This document shows, piece by piece, positions 42,335 through 51,286 of a stretch of DNA of 64,000 bases. The stretch covers positions 1,240,001 to 1,304,000 of the forward strand of contig NZ_JBEGIK010000001.1 in NCBI RefSeq assembly GCF_040675855.1. The letters are read 5' to 3'. Each line of letters opens with the position of its first letter. Position 1 is the stretch's first letter. A program made the translations under genes and the position numbers. The stretch comes from Microbacterium sp. LWH3-1.2. GTDB lineage: Bacteria; Actinomycetota; Actinomycetes; Actinomycetales; Microbacteriaceae. The notes under the pieces were generated by a model that was not told the DNA's origin, did no database searches, and saw only the letters and a list, made by a program, of their open reading frames with translations.

Positions 42335-43750
42335 TCAGAGTCGCGTCCACGCCTCCGTGAGGACGCTGCGCAGGATCTGCTCGATCTCGTCGAACTCGTT
42401 CGGCCCGATCGTGAGCGGCGGCGCGAGCTGGATGACGGGGTCGCCGCGGTCATCGGCGCGGCAGTACAGTCCGGCGTCGAACAGTGCCTTCGACAGGAAC
42501 CCGCGAAGCAGCCGTTCGGACTCGTCGTCGTCGAACGTCTCCTTCGTCGCCTTGTCCTTGACGAGCTCGATGCCGAAGAAGTACCCGTCGCCGCGCACGT
42601 CGCCGACGATGGGGAGGTCGGTGAGCCTCTCGAGGGTCGAGCGGAAGAGCGGCGAGTTCTCGCGCACGTGCTCGTTGATGCCCTCCTCCTCGAAGATGTC
42701 GAGGTTCTCGAGCGCGACCGCAGCCGAGACCGGGTGACCGCCGAAGGTGTACCCGTGGTAGAACGCGCGGTCGCCGTGGGCGAACGGCTCGTAGATCCTG
42801 TCGCTCACGATGGTGGCGCCGATCGGCGAGTAGCCGCTGGTCATGGCCTTCGCGCACGTGATCATGTCGGGGACGTACCCGTAGGCGTCGCACGCGAACA
42901 TGTGGCCGATGCGCCCGAACGCGCAGATGACCTCGTCGGAGACGAGCAGCACGTCGTACTTGTCGCAGATCTGGCGCACGCGCTGGAAGTAGCCGGGGGG
43001 CGGGGGGAAGCAGCCGCCCGAGTTCTGCACGGGCTCGAGGAAGACCGCAGCGACGGTGTCGGGGCCTTCGAAGAGGATCATCTCCTCGATGCGATCGGCC
43101 GCCCAGACGCCGAACTCCTCGAGGCTGCCCGAGGGTGCGCCCATGTCGTCGGCACGGTAGAAGTTCGTGTTCGGCACGCGGAAGCCGCCAGGGGTGACCG
43201 GCTCGAACATCGACTTCATCGCCGGGATGCCGGTGATGGCGAGCGCGCCCTGCGGCGTGCCGTGGTACGCCACCGAGCGCGAGATCACCTTGTGCTTGGT
43301 GGGCTGGCCCTGGATCTTCCAGTAGTACTTCGCGAGTTTGAACGCGGTCTCGACCGCTTCGCCGCCGCCGGTGGAGAAGAACACCTTGTTGAGGTCGCCC
43401 GGCGCGTAGTCGGCGAGGCGGTCGGCGAGCTCGATGGCCGCGGGGTGCGCGTACGACCAGATAGGGAAGAACGCGAGCTGCTCCGCCTGCTTCGCGGCCA
43501 CTTCGGCGAGGCGCTTGCGGCCGTGGCCCGCAGCCACGACGAAAAGGCCGGCCAGGCCGTCGATGTACCGCTTGCCCTGCGAGTCCCAGATGTGGTGCCC
43601 CTCGCCCTTGACGATGATCGGCACACCCGGTCCGTCGGTCATCACGGACTGGCGGGCGAAGTGCATCCACAGGTGGTCTTTCGCCATCTGCTGCAGTTCG
43701 GCGTCGCTGCGGGCAGGACGTCGGGTCACGGACTGCGCGGTACTGGACAT
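42335..43750 (-). CDS. Class III aminotransferase
   Basis: 471-residue PLP transaminase of the aspartate-aminotransferase-family class III (omega-amino acid:pyruvate / putrescine type). 'FFSTGGGEAVETAFKLAKYY' (phosphate pocket), 'LVSDEVICAFGRIG' (Asp to the PLP ring nitrogen), Schiff-base Lys in 'MITCAKAMTSGY' (about 300), 'YTFGGHPVSAAVALE'. ATG 43750 after 'aaggctccac'. Single gene. Converts a primary amine or beta-alanine-type donor with pyruvate or 2-oxoglutarate; precise substrate unknown. Confidence 0.9.
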   Translation of the reverse strand: MSSTAQSVTRRPARSDAELQQMAKDHLWMHFARQSVMTDGPGVPIIVKGEGHHIWDSQGKRYIDGLAGLFVVAAGHGRKRLAEVAAKQAEQLAFFPIWSYAHPAAIELADRLADYAPGDLNKVFFSTGGGEAVETAFKLAKYYWKIQGQPTKHKVISRSVAYHGTPQGALAITGIPAMKSMFEPVTPGGFRVPNTNFYRADDMGAPSGSLEEFGVWAADRIEEMILFEGPDTVAAVFLEPVQNSGGCFPPPPGYFQRVRQICDKYDVLLVSDEVICAFGRIGHMFACDAYGYVPDMITCAKAMTSGYSPIGATIVSDRIYEPFAHGDRAFYHGYTFGGHPVSAAVALENLDIFEEEGINEHVRENSPLFRSTLERLTDLPIVGDVRGDGYFFGIELVKDKATKETFDDDESERLLRGFLSKALFDAGLYCRADDRGDPVIQLAPPLTIGPNEFDEIEQILRSVLTEAWTRL

Positions 43751-43965
43751 GTGGAGCCTTCCGTCGGACGTGCTCCCACGCTACTCGCGCGCCCCGCGCG
43801 TCGACATGCGACGTTTCGTCCGGAACGGATGCTGCGACCAGCGGTCCGTCCGGACGCTCACGGGGAGCCGCGGCGACGGAGCACACGCCCGGCGACCAGT
43901 TTTGCGCAAGATCTTCGACCGACGCGAGCCTCGATGGCATCGTCGGTCCGGGAAGGGACACCACG
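43751..43965. other. Intergenic region with a TTGCGCAA palindrome
   Basis: Divergent promoter region of the aminotransferase and the sugar oxidoreductase operon. TTGCGCAA (43902-43909) is a CG-centred palindrome of the type bound by LacI-family repressors of sugar operons. Otherwise GC-rich without a gene. Confidence 0.5.
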
Positions 43966-45234
43966 ATGACGACGATGACATCGCCGCTGCGGGTCGCGCT
44001 GATCGGCACCGGCTTCATGGGCCGCATGCACACGCAAGCCTGGCGCACGGCGCCGCACTTCTTCGACCTCCCGCTCGCGCCGGAGCGCGTGCTCCTCGTC
44101 GGCCACCGCGCCGACGCGACGGCCGCGGCGGCCGCGCGCTGGGAGTGGCCGGAGCACGGGGTCGACTGGCGCGAAGCCGTCGAGCGCGACGACATCGACG
44201 TGATCGACATCTGCACGCCCGGCGACACCCACGCCGAGATCGCGCTCGCGGCACTCGCCGCCGGCAAGCACGTGCTGTGCGAGAAGCCGCTCGCGAACTC
44301 GGTCGCCGAAGCGCAGGAGATGACGGATGCTGCGGCCGCAGCATCCGTCCGGTCCGGCGTCGTCGCGATGTGCGGCTTCAGCTACCGCCGCACGCCGGCG
44401 CTGACACTCGCCCGCCAGCTCATCGCGGAAGGGCGCATCGGTGAGATCCGCCACGTGCGCGCGCAGTACCTGCAGGACTGGCTGAGCGACCCCGATTCGC
44501 CCCACACGTGGCGCCTCGACCGTGACCGCGCCGGCTCGGGCGCCCTCGGCGACATCGGCGCGCACAGCGTCGACACCGCGCAATGGCTCGCGGGCCAGGC
44601 GATCACCGCCGTCTCGGCCATCATGCGCACGTTCGTCACCTCGCGTCCCCGCCGCTCCGCGGTCGAGGGGCTCGGCGGAGTCGCCGCCGACACCTCCGAC
44701 CGGCTGCCGGTGACCGTCGACGACGCCGCCGCCTTCACCGCGCGCTTCGACGGCGGCGCCCTCGGTGTCTTCGAGGCGACCCGTATGGCGACCGGACGCC
44801 GCAACGCCAACCGCATCGAGATCAACGGCGACCGCGGTGCGATCGCGTTCGACTTCGAGCGCATGAACGAGCTCGAGGTGTATGATGCCGCCGCCGATGT
44901 CGCGCAGGGCTTCCGGCGCGTGCAGGCGACCGAGGCGCAGCATCCATATGCCGGAGCGTGGTGGCCCGCAGGCCACGGGCTCGGCTACGAGCACCTGTTC
45001 GCTCACCAGGCCGTCGACTTCGTGCGCGCGGTCGCCGGCGAGATTCCGGTGTCGCCGAGCTTCGCCGACGCGACGCAGGTGCAGCGCGTCCTCGCCGCCG
45101 TGGAGCAGAGCGCCGCCCACGACAGCATCCTCACGCCGGTGGCAGCCACCGCGTTTCGACTCGCAAGCTCGCTCAACGAGCGGGATGAAGCAAGCTCGCT
45201 CAACGAGCGGGATGAAGAAGGGACCCCCGCATGA
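43966..45234 (+). CDS. Gfo/Idh/MocA-family oxidoreductase, C-terminus extended by a repeat
   Basis: 422 residues. Rossmann motif 'VALIGTGFMGRMH' (about 10-22), 'LCEKPLANS' (~103), 'GFSYRRTPAL', 'GDIGAHSVDTAQWL'. Typical inositol/sugar dehydrogenase fold. The last 23 residues are unusual: 'ASSLNERDE' occurs twice in tandem, encoded by a perfect 27-base duplication, and is not expected of the family. ATG 43966 after 'gggaagggacaccacg'. Its stop overlaps the ThuA start (ATGA). First gene of a three-gene operon for a sugar or polyol. Confidence 0.88.
   Translation: MTTMTSPLRVALIGTGFMGRMHTQAWRTAPHFFDLPLAPERVLLVGHRADATAAAAARWEWPEHGVDWREAVERDDIDVIDICTPGDTHAEIALAALAAGKHVLCEKPLANSVAEAQEMTDAAAAASVRSGVVAMCGFSYRRTPALTLARQLIAEGRIGEIRHVRAQYLQDWLSDPDSPHTWRLDRDRAGSGALGDIGAHSVDTAQWLAGQAITAVSAIMRTFVTSRPRRSAVEGLGGVAADTSDRLPVTVDDAAAFTARFDGGALGVFEATRMATGRRNANRIEINGDRGAIAFDFERMNELEVYDAAADVAQGFRRVQATEAQHPYAGAWWPAGHGLGYEHLFAHQAVDFVRAVAGEIPVSPSFADATQVQRVLAAVEQSAAHDSILTPVAATAFRLASSLNERDEASSLNERDEEGTPA
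45164..45217 (+). repeat. Perfect 27-bp tandem duplication of a REP-like element inside a gene end
   Basis: Copies at 45164-45190 and 45191-45217 are identical. Each contains GCTCGCTCAACGAGC, a 5-bp stem with CTCAA loop, the same core as the palindrome at 14086-14125. The unit is nine codons long, so the frame is kept. Confidence 0.85.
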
Positions 45235-45923
45235 CCCGTACCGCCCTCGTCGTCCGCGGCGGATGGGACGGCCACCATCCGATCGAGGCGACCGACCTGT
45301 TCCTGCCGTTCCTCCGCTCCAGCGGCTTCGACGTGACCATCGAGGACGACCCCGAGGTGTACGCCGACGCCGACCGCATGGCGACCGTCGACCTCGTGCT
45401 GCAGTCCGTCACGATGTCGCAGGCATCGCACGAGGCGATCCGCGGCCTTCGCGACGCCGTCGCGGCGGGCACCGGCCTCGCCGGCTGGCACGGTGGCATC
45501 GCCGACTCGTTCCGTGCGAGCTCGGACTACCTCCAGCTCGTGGGCGGCCAGTTCGCGACCCACCCGTCGAAGCACCCCGACGAGGTGCACGGCGACCAGA
45601 CCGACAACTACCTCGACTACACCGTCGAGCTCACCGAGCTCGGCCGCACGCACGACATCACCGCCGGCATCGATGACTTCCCCCTCACCACCGAGCAGTA
45701 CTGGGTGCTGCACGACGATCTCATCGACGTGCTGGCGACCACCACGCACCCCGTGCAGCCCTATCACCCGTGGCATCGGCCGATCGTCTCGCCCGCGGTC
45801 TGGACGCGGGACTGGGGCCAGGGCCGCGTCTTCGTCTCGACGCCGGGGCACAGCCTCGACGTGCTGCAGGACGCGAACGTCCGCACGATCATCGAACGGG
45901 GGATGCTGTGGGCCGCGCGGTGA
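45231..45923 (+). CDS. ThuA-domain protein
   Basis: 230 residues, ThuA-like (trehalose-utilisation) fold related to class I glutamine amidotransferases. 'ALVVRGGWDGHHPIEA' opens the fold, 'GTGLAGWHGGIADSFR' corresponds to the conserved turn, then 'YWVLHDDLIDVLATTTHP' and 'GQGRVFVSTPGHSLDVL'. No catalytic Cys is seen. ATG 45231 overlaps the upstream stop and its own stop overlaps the next gene (GTGA), so it is tightly coupled to two Gfo/Idh/MocA genes. This pairing is common in sugar or 3-keto-glycoside metabolism; molecular role unproven. Confidence 0.88.
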   Translation: MTRTALVVRGGWDGHHPIEATDLFLPFLRSSGFDVTIEDDPEVYADADRMATVDLVLQSVTMSQASHEAIRGLRDAVAAGTGLAGWHGGIADSFRASSDYLQLVGGQFATHPSKHPDEVHGDQTDNYLDYTVELTELGRTHDITAGIDDFPLTTEQYWVLHDDLIDVLATTTHPVQPYHPWHRPIVSPAVWTRDWGQGRVFVSTPGHSLDVLQDANVRTIIERGMLWAAR

Positions 45924-46999
45924 CCGACATCGGAATCGTCGGGCTCGGCGTCATCTCCCGCCAGTACCTCGACACGCTGCTCCCGGCATCGAGCGTGCGC
46001 ATCGCGGCCGTCGCCGACCTCGACGTGGCCCGCGCCGAGGCCGCTGTCGAGGGCATCCCCGGGTGCCGCGCGCTCACGACCGGCGAGATGCTCGAGGATC
46101 GCAGCATCCGTGCCATCCTGAACCTCACGATCCCCGCCGCGCACGCCGAGGTCGCGCTCGCCGCCATCGCGCACGGCAAGGACGTGTACGGCGAGAAGCC
46201 GCTCGCGGCGACCTTCGCGGACGCTGCGCGGATCACGGATGCTGCGGCCGCCGCGGGCGTCCGCGTCGGGGGTGCGCCGGACACGGTGCTCGGCACCGGC
46301 GTGCAGACGGCGCGGGCGGCGATCGATGGCGGGCGGATCGGGCGAGCGGTGTCGGCGTCGGCGATGTGGATCTCTGCGGGCCACGAGTCGTGGCATCCGC
46401 AGCCCGACTTCTACTACCGCGAGGGCGGCGGACCGCTGCTCGACATGGGGCCGTACTACGTGACGTCGCTCGTGCAGCTGCTCGGACCCGTGACCGCGGT
46501 GTCGGGTGCGTCGTCGAGGTCGCGCGACGAGCGTGTGATCGGCTCCGGCCCCAGGGTGGGGGAGCGCGTCCCTGTCGAGGTCGACACGCACCTCACAGGC
46601 ATCCTGCATCACGCATCGGGCGCGATCTCGACCGTGACCATGAGCTTCGACGGCGTGCGCTCGACCGCCGCACCGATCGAGGTGCACGGCGTCGACGGGT
46701 CGCTCATCGTTCCCGACCCGAACAACTTCGCCGGCGACGTGCAGCTGCATGCGCGCGGCGGCATGTGGGAGACGCTCGAGCCGTCGGCGGGGTACGTCGA
46801 CTCCGGGCGCGGCATCGGGCTTCTGGACCTGGTCGCGGGCGACGGGCGTGCGAGCGGCGCCATGGCGCTGCACGTGCTCGAGATCATGACCGCGCTCGCC
46901 GCATCGGCCGCTTCGGGTGTGCGCGAGGCGCTGACGACGACGGTGGAGCGGCCGTCGCTCGTGCCCCTGACCGCCGCGGAGGTCTGGAGAAGCCTCTGA
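45920..46999 (+). CDS. Gfo/Idh/MocA-family oxidoreductase
   Basis: 359 residues. 'IGIVGLGVISRQYLDTL' (Rossmann, ~4-20), 'YGEKPLAAT' (~95), 'APDTVLGTGVQTARAAID', 'GGPLLDMGPYYVTSLVQLLGP', terminal C-domain. Close in motif spacing to the oxidoreductase at 27235-28365. GTG 45920 overlaps the ThuA stop. Last gene of the operon; a strong terminator follows at 47030. With the first gene it could oxidise two sugars, or one sugar at two steps. Confidence 0.88.
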   Translation: MTDIGIVGLGVISRQYLDTLLPASSVRIAAVADLDVARAEAAVEGIPGCRALTTGEMLEDRSIRAILNLTIPAAHAEVALAAIAHGKDVYGEKPLAATFADAARITDAAAAAGVRVGGAPDTVLGTGVQTARAAIDGGRIGRAVSASAMWISAGHESWHPQPDFYYREGGGPLLDMGPYYVTSLVQLLGPVTAVSGASSRSRDERVIGSGPRVGERVPVEVDTHLTGILHHASGAISTVTMSFDGVRSTAAPIEVHGVDGSLIVPDPNNFAGDVQLHARGGMWETLEPSAGYVDSGRGIGLLDLVAGDGRASGAMALHVLEIMTALAASAASGVREALTTTVERPSLVPLTAAEVWRSL

Positions 47000-47029
47000 C
47001 CACCATGCGCGGTGGTCAGCGCGAACGAC

Positions 47030-47069
47030 GAAGGGCCCGGAGCGCCGCGAGCGGCACTCCGGGCCCTTC
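47030..47069. terminator. Bidirectional terminator, 13-bp stem
   Basis: GAAGGGCCCGGAG (47030-47042) and its exact complement (47057-47069), 14-base loop, between convergent operons. A second small hairpin of arms GACCACC/GGTGGTC overlaps the stop region at 46998-47017. Confidence 0.85.
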
Positions 47070-47073
47070 TCGA

Positions 47074-49371
47074 TCACCGGGGGTCGGGGACCAGGGCCGA
47101 GATCGTCGCCGTCGCCCTCCGAGGCGCGTCGGCGGTGATCGGGTGAACGGAGCCGAGGAGCTCGATACGGGCTTCGGTGTCGCGCTCGGCGCACGATCCG
47201 CCGACCCACAGGTCCACCGCGCCGGGCTCGACGATGCGATGACCGTCGCGTCCGGTGAAGGCGAGCCGCGACGTCGGCACCGAGAAGGTGACCGTCGCCG
47301 ACTCCCCGGGCTCGAGGGTGACACGCTGATACGCGAGCAGCTGCGCGACGGGGCGGGTGACCGAGCCGACGAGGTCCCGCGCGTAGAGCTGCACGACATC
47401 GGTGCCCGAACGGTCGCCCACGTTCGACAGGCGCACCTGCGCCGTGATCGTGCCGTCGGTGGCGGCATCCGAAGCGGCGAGATCATCTCGGACGAACGAC
47501 GTGTACGTCAGCCCGAAGCCGAACGGCCGCGCCGGCGTGTTGTCGGCGCTCGTGATCTCGGTGGGGCCGCCGAGGACAGGGTGCAGGTACGTGTACGGCT
47601 GGGCGCCCGCCGAGCGAGGAAGCGACACCGGCAGCCGGCCGGACGGCTCGACCGCGCCCGAGATGATGCGCGCGATCGCGGGTCCGCCTTCCTCCCCGGG
47701 GAAGAAGGCCTGCAGCACCGCAGCCGCAGCAGTGGCGCCGTCGAGCATCCATCCGATCGCGTACGGGCGGCCGGAGACGACGACCACGACGGTGGGGGTG
47801 CCCGTGGCGACCACGGCCTCGACGAGCCGGCGCTGGACACCGGGCAGCTCCAGGTCGTCCACGTCGTTGCCCTCGCCCACGGTGCCCCGTCCGAACAGGC
47901 CGGCGCGATCGCCCACGACCACGATCGCGACCTCGGCATCGGCCGCCGCGCGGGCGGCGGCCGCGATGCCGTGCTCGTCGTCCCCCTCGACGTCACAGCC
48001 CGGTTCGAGCACGATGTCCGCGCCGCGGAACTCGGTGCGCAACGCCTCCGCGACCGTGGGGATCGCGAAGCCCAGCGGCGTGCCCGGGTGGTGTGCGAGC
48101 ACATGGTTGGCGAACGAGTAGCAGCCCATCAGAGACTCCGCCGCGTCGGCGTTGGGGCCGAGGAGGGCGATGGTGCGCGGCGCCGCCAGTGGGAGCACAC
48201 CGTCGTTGGCCAGCAGAACGACCGACTCCTCGGCCGTCCGCCGGGCGAGATCGCGAAGCTCCGGGCCATCGAGCTCGATCTGGGTCGGCGGCGACGAGAA
48301 GTCCTCGTCGAGCAGGCCCAGCTCCTCCTTCTGCGAGAGCACGCGCAGCACGGCGCGGTCCACATCGGCGCGCGCCTGGACGTTCGAGTCCAGGAGCGCG
48401 CGCAGGGGCTCGACGAACGCGTCGCCCGTCGGCAGCTCCACATCGATCCCGGCGCGCAGCGCGAGCAGCGCGGCCTCGCCGAGGTCCGCCGCGACCCCGT
48501 GCAGGGCGTGGAGGAAGGCGACGGAGAAGTAGTCCGCCACGACGGTGCCGTCGAATCCCCACTCATCGCGCAGGAGTGCGGTGAGCAGCTGCGGATCGGA
48601 GGCGACGGGGACACCGTCGATCTCGGCGTACGAGTTCATCACCGACCGCACCCCGCCGTCGCGGACGGCCATCTCGAAAGGCGGGAGCATGATGTCCTGC
48701 AGCCGCCGATGCCCCATGTGCACGGGCGCGTGGTTGCGGCCCGCCTGCGACGCGGAGTACCCCGCGAAGTGCTTCAGGGTGGCGTGGACGCCGGCCGACT
48801 GCAGTCCCTTCACGTACGCGGTGCCGATCGTGCCGACGACGTAGGGGTCCTCGGCGATGCACTCGTCGACACGACCCCATCGGGGGTCCATGATGACGTC
48901 GAGCACCGGTGCGAGGCCCTGGTGGATTCCGAGCGACGCCATGGAGCGGCCTATCGCCGCGCCCAGCTCCTCGGTCAGTTCGGGGTCGAAGGCCGCGCCC
49001 CAGGCCAGCGGCGTCGGGAAGGTCGCCGCCTTCCACGCGGCGAGCCCGGTGAGGCACTCCTCGTGCACGATGGCGGGAATGCCGAGGCGCGTCTGCTCCC
49101 GCAGGCGTCGCTGCTCCGCCCAGAGCCACTCGGCTCGGGCGACCGGTTCCACCGGCCGCGTGCCGTAGACGCGCGTGAGGTGTCCGATGCCGTGGGCGGT
49201 GGCGTCCTCGTACCGCGTCGAGGTCACCATCTCGCCGGCCATCGGCGCGACGACCTCGTTCCCCTGGTCTACCCAGTACCCGACGAGCTGCGCGAGCTTC
49301 TCGTCGAGGGACATCCGGGCGTGCAGTGCGAGCACGCGCTCCGAGGCGGCGCGCAGTCCGTTGTCGCTCAT
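47074..49371 (-). CDS. GH3 beta-glycosidase (beta-glucosidase / beta-xylosidase)
   Basis: 765 residues: GH3 (beta/alpha)8 barrel (~20-350), alpha/beta sandwich (~390-610) and fibronectin-III-like C-terminal domain (~650-750; 'LSNVGDRSGTDVVQLYARD'). Substrate pocket 'LKHFAGYS' with Lys-His at 200-201; nucleophile Asp 280 in 'GTVVADYFS', where the usual Trp is replaced by Tyr. Cytoplasmic, no signal peptide. ATG 49371 overlaps the permease stop (ATGA), last gene of the ABC operon. Hydrolyses an imported beta-oligosaccharide; the nearby xylAB suggests xylo-oligosaccharides, but beta-glucosides remain possible. Confidence 0.9.
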   Translation of the reverse strand: MSDNGLRAASERVLALHARMSLDEKLAQLVGYWVDQGNEVVAPMAGEMVTSTRYEDATAHGIGHLTRVYGTRPVEPVARAEWLWAEQRRLREQTRLGIPAIVHEECLTGLAAWKAATFPTPLAWGAAFDPELTEELGAAIGRSMASLGIHQGLAPVLDVIMDPRWGRVDECIAEDPYVVGTIGTAYVKGLQSAGVHATLKHFAGYSASQAGRNHAPVHMGHRRLQDIMLPPFEMAVRDGGVRSVMNSYAEIDGVPVASDPQLLTALLRDEWGFDGTVVADYFSVAFLHALHGVAADLGEAALLALRAGIDVELPTGDAFVEPLRALLDSNVQARADVDRAVLRVLSQKEELGLLDEDFSSPPTQIELDGPELRDLARRTAEESVVLLANDGVLPLAAPRTIALLGPNADAAESLMGCYSFANHVLAHHPGTPLGFAIPTVAEALRTEFRGADIVLEPGCDVEGDDEHGIAAAARAAADAEVAIVVVGDRAGLFGRGTVGEGNDVDDLELPGVQRRLVEAVVATGTPTVVVVVSGRPYAIGWMLDGATAAAAVLQAFFPGEEGGPAIARIISGAVEPSGRLPVSLPRSAGAQPYTYLHPVLGGPTEITSADNTPARPFGFGLTYTSFVRDDLAASDAATDGTITAQVRLSNVGDRSGTDVVQLYARDLVGSVTRPVAQLLAYQRVTLEPGESATVTFSVPTSRLAFTGRDGHRIVEPGAVDLWVGGSCAERDTEARIELLGSVHPITADAPRRATATISALVPDPR

Positions 49372-50252
49372 CCCTTGACCGCTCCCGTCAGACCGCCGAC
49401 GATCCGTCGCTCGAACAGGCTGAAGAACGCCAGCGCGGGGATCATCGACAGCGAGGTGAAGGCGAGCACCTTCGCGGTGTCGACGGAGTACTGCGACGAG
49501 AAGGCCTGCACGCCCAGGGGGAGCGTGAAGTTCGCGTTGTCGTTGAGGAGGTACAGCGGCAGCAGGTAACTGTTCCAGCTCGCGATGAACGCGAGGATCC
49601 CTACGGTGATCACCCCGGGCACCGCGAGCGGGACCACCATCCGCCAGAAGAAGCCGAGTCTGCTGCAGCCGTCGATGAAGGCCGCTTCCTGGATCTCGTC
49701 GGGGATGGCCCGCAGGAACGGCACCAGGATGATGATCGTCGTCGGCAGGGCGAAGGCGATCTGCGGGAGGATGACGCCGGCCAATGTGTTGATCAGTCCC
49801 ATGTCGCGCACCACGATGTACAGCGGCGTGATGGCGACCGTGATCGGGAACATGAGCCCCGCGGCGAAGAGCGCGTACAGTGCCCCGCGCCCGCGGAAGT
49901 GGTAGCGGGCGAGGACGTAGCTGGCCATCAGGCCCAGCGCGATGACTCCGACCGTGGTGGCCACCCCCACGATCGTCGAGTTGAGCACGAGCGTCCAGAA
50001 CGTGCTCTGCGTGAGCACGTCGAGGTAGTTCGTGAACACCCACGGATCGGGCAGGCCCGCCGGGTTCGTGGTGATCTGCGAGTTGGAGCGGAAGCCGCCC
50101 AGGATGATGTAGATCACCGGTCCGAGCATCAGCGCGATCACGACGAGCGCGACGAAGTACACGGCGGGGGTGCCGGCTCGCATGCGCTGGCGCCGCGGCG
50201 CGGGCGGTGGCGTGGTCGCGACAGCGTCGATCGCGACGGGGACGGCGGTCAT
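49368..50252 (-). CDS. ABC sugar importer permease, CUT1 MalG-type
   Basis: 294 residues, six transmembrane helices. The EAA loop for ATPase contact reads 'IPDEIQEAAFIDGCSRLGFFWRMVVPLAVPG' (about 190-220). N-terminal tail rich in Pro/Arg. ATG 50252 overlaps the stop of the first permease gene. The ATPase subunit is not encoded here; CUT1 systems in actinobacteria usually share a distant MsiK-type ATPase (established knowledge). Confidence 0.93.
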   Translation of the reverse strand: MTAVPVAIDAVATTPPPAPRRQRMRAGTPAVYFVALVVIALMLGPVIYIILGGFRSNSQITTNPAGLPDPWVFTNYLDVLTQSTFWTLVLNSTIVGVATTVGVIALGLMASYVLARYHFRGRGALYALFAAGLMFPITVAITPLYIVVRDMGLINTLAGVILPQIAFALPTTIIILVPFLRAIPDEIQEAAFIDGCSRLGFFWRMVVPLAVPGVITVGILAFIASWNSYLLPLYLLNDNANFTLPLGVQAFSSQYSVDTAKVLAFTSLSMIPALAFFSLFERRIVGGLTGAVKG

Positions 50253-51274
50253 CCGTCGGTCCTTTCGGTGAGTGCCCCCGCCGTGTCGCGGCGCAGGACG
50301 AAGCGCTGGTAGACGAGCGCGACGACGAGGGAGATGAGGAAGATGACGACGGCGACGGCGTTGCCGTACCCGAAGTTGCCCGCGTTGCGGCCGTTGGCGA
50401 CCATGTAGGTCGCCATCGTCGAGGTGCCGGCGACAGGTGCCACGTACTGGCCCCAGATGATGTAGACGAGGTCGAACAGCTGGAGCGCGCCGATGATCGA
50501 CAGGAACGCCCAGATGCGCAGCGTCGGGCCGAGCAACGGGATCGTGATCCGCCGCTGGATCTGCCAGTAGGTGGCCCCGTCGATGGCGGCCGCCTCGTAG
50601 AGCTCCTCCGGGATCCCCTGGAGACCGGCCAGGAAGAGGATGACGGCGAAGCCGACGTACTTCCAGGTCAGGATCGCCATGAGCGTCCAGATCGCGATGC
50701 TGGGATCTGCCAGCCAGTCGCGTGTGAGCTGGTCGAGGCCCAGGTTCTCCAGCAGCCCGTTGAGCGCGCCGTTGGTGGCGAGCATCAGGCTGAAGCCGGT
50801 TCCCACGACGACCTCTGCGATCACGTAGGGAACGAAGATGAGCACGCGGATGATCGACTGCCCGCGCATCTTGCGGTTGAGCAGGAGCGCCAGCAGCAGC
50901 GCGACGGGCCCCTGCAGCACGAGTGACATCACCATGATGAAGCCGTTGTGGCCCAGCGCCTCTTGGAAGTCAGGGTCGGTGAGGATCGTGACGTAGTTCT
51001 TGAGGCCGATGAACTCGGTCGGCGGGCCGTAGCCGTGCCAGTTGAAGAAGCCGTAGTACGCCGCCATGATCACCGGGAAGATGACGAAGCCGACGAAGAA
51101 GATCAGTGCGGGTCCGACCAGCACCGCGATCTCCAGGCGGCCCGACCATCCGATCCCGCGGCGCCGGCGGCGCGGCGATGCCGGGGGCGGTGGCGTGTCG
51201 CCGCCGCCCCCGGTCCGCTGCGCGAGATCCGTCTCCGGGCGATCGTCCGTGCTCGGTGTCGCGCTCTTGTGCAT
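50249..51274 (-). CDS. ABC sugar importer permease, CUT1 MalF-type
   Basis: 341 residues with six transmembrane helices after a ~50-residue Pro/Arg-rich cytoplasmic tail. EAA loop 'IPEELYEAAAIDGATYWQIQRRITIPLLGP' near 230-260. ATG 51274 after 'aaggaacactccgc', 12 bases behind the binding-protein gene. Pairs with the downstream MalG-type permease. Confidence 0.93.
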   Translation of the reverse strand: MHKSATPSTDDRPETDLAQRTGGGGDTPPPPASPRRRRRGIGWSGRLEIAVLVGPALIFFVGFVIFPVIMAAYYGFFNWHGYGPPTEFIGLKNYVTILTDPDFQEALGHNGFIMVMSLVLQGPVALLLALLLNRKMRGQSIIRVLIFVPYVIAEVVVGTGFSLMLATNGALNGLLENLGLDQLTRDWLADPSIAIWTLMAILTWKYVGFAVILFLAGLQGIPEELYEAAAIDGATYWQIQRRITIPLLGPTLRIWAFLSIIGALQLFDLVYIIWGQYVAPVAGTSTMATYMVANGRNAGNFGYGNAVAVVIFLISLVVALVYQRFVLRRDTAGALTERTDG

Positions 51275-51286
51275 GCGGAGTGTTCC

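Noticed and set aside
45493..49569. A 1358-codon plus-strand open frame
   Set aside because: It runs across ThuA, the oxidoreductase and antisense to the GH3 gene. Composition is Arg/Gly/Ala-rich without domains; it is a high-GC shadow.
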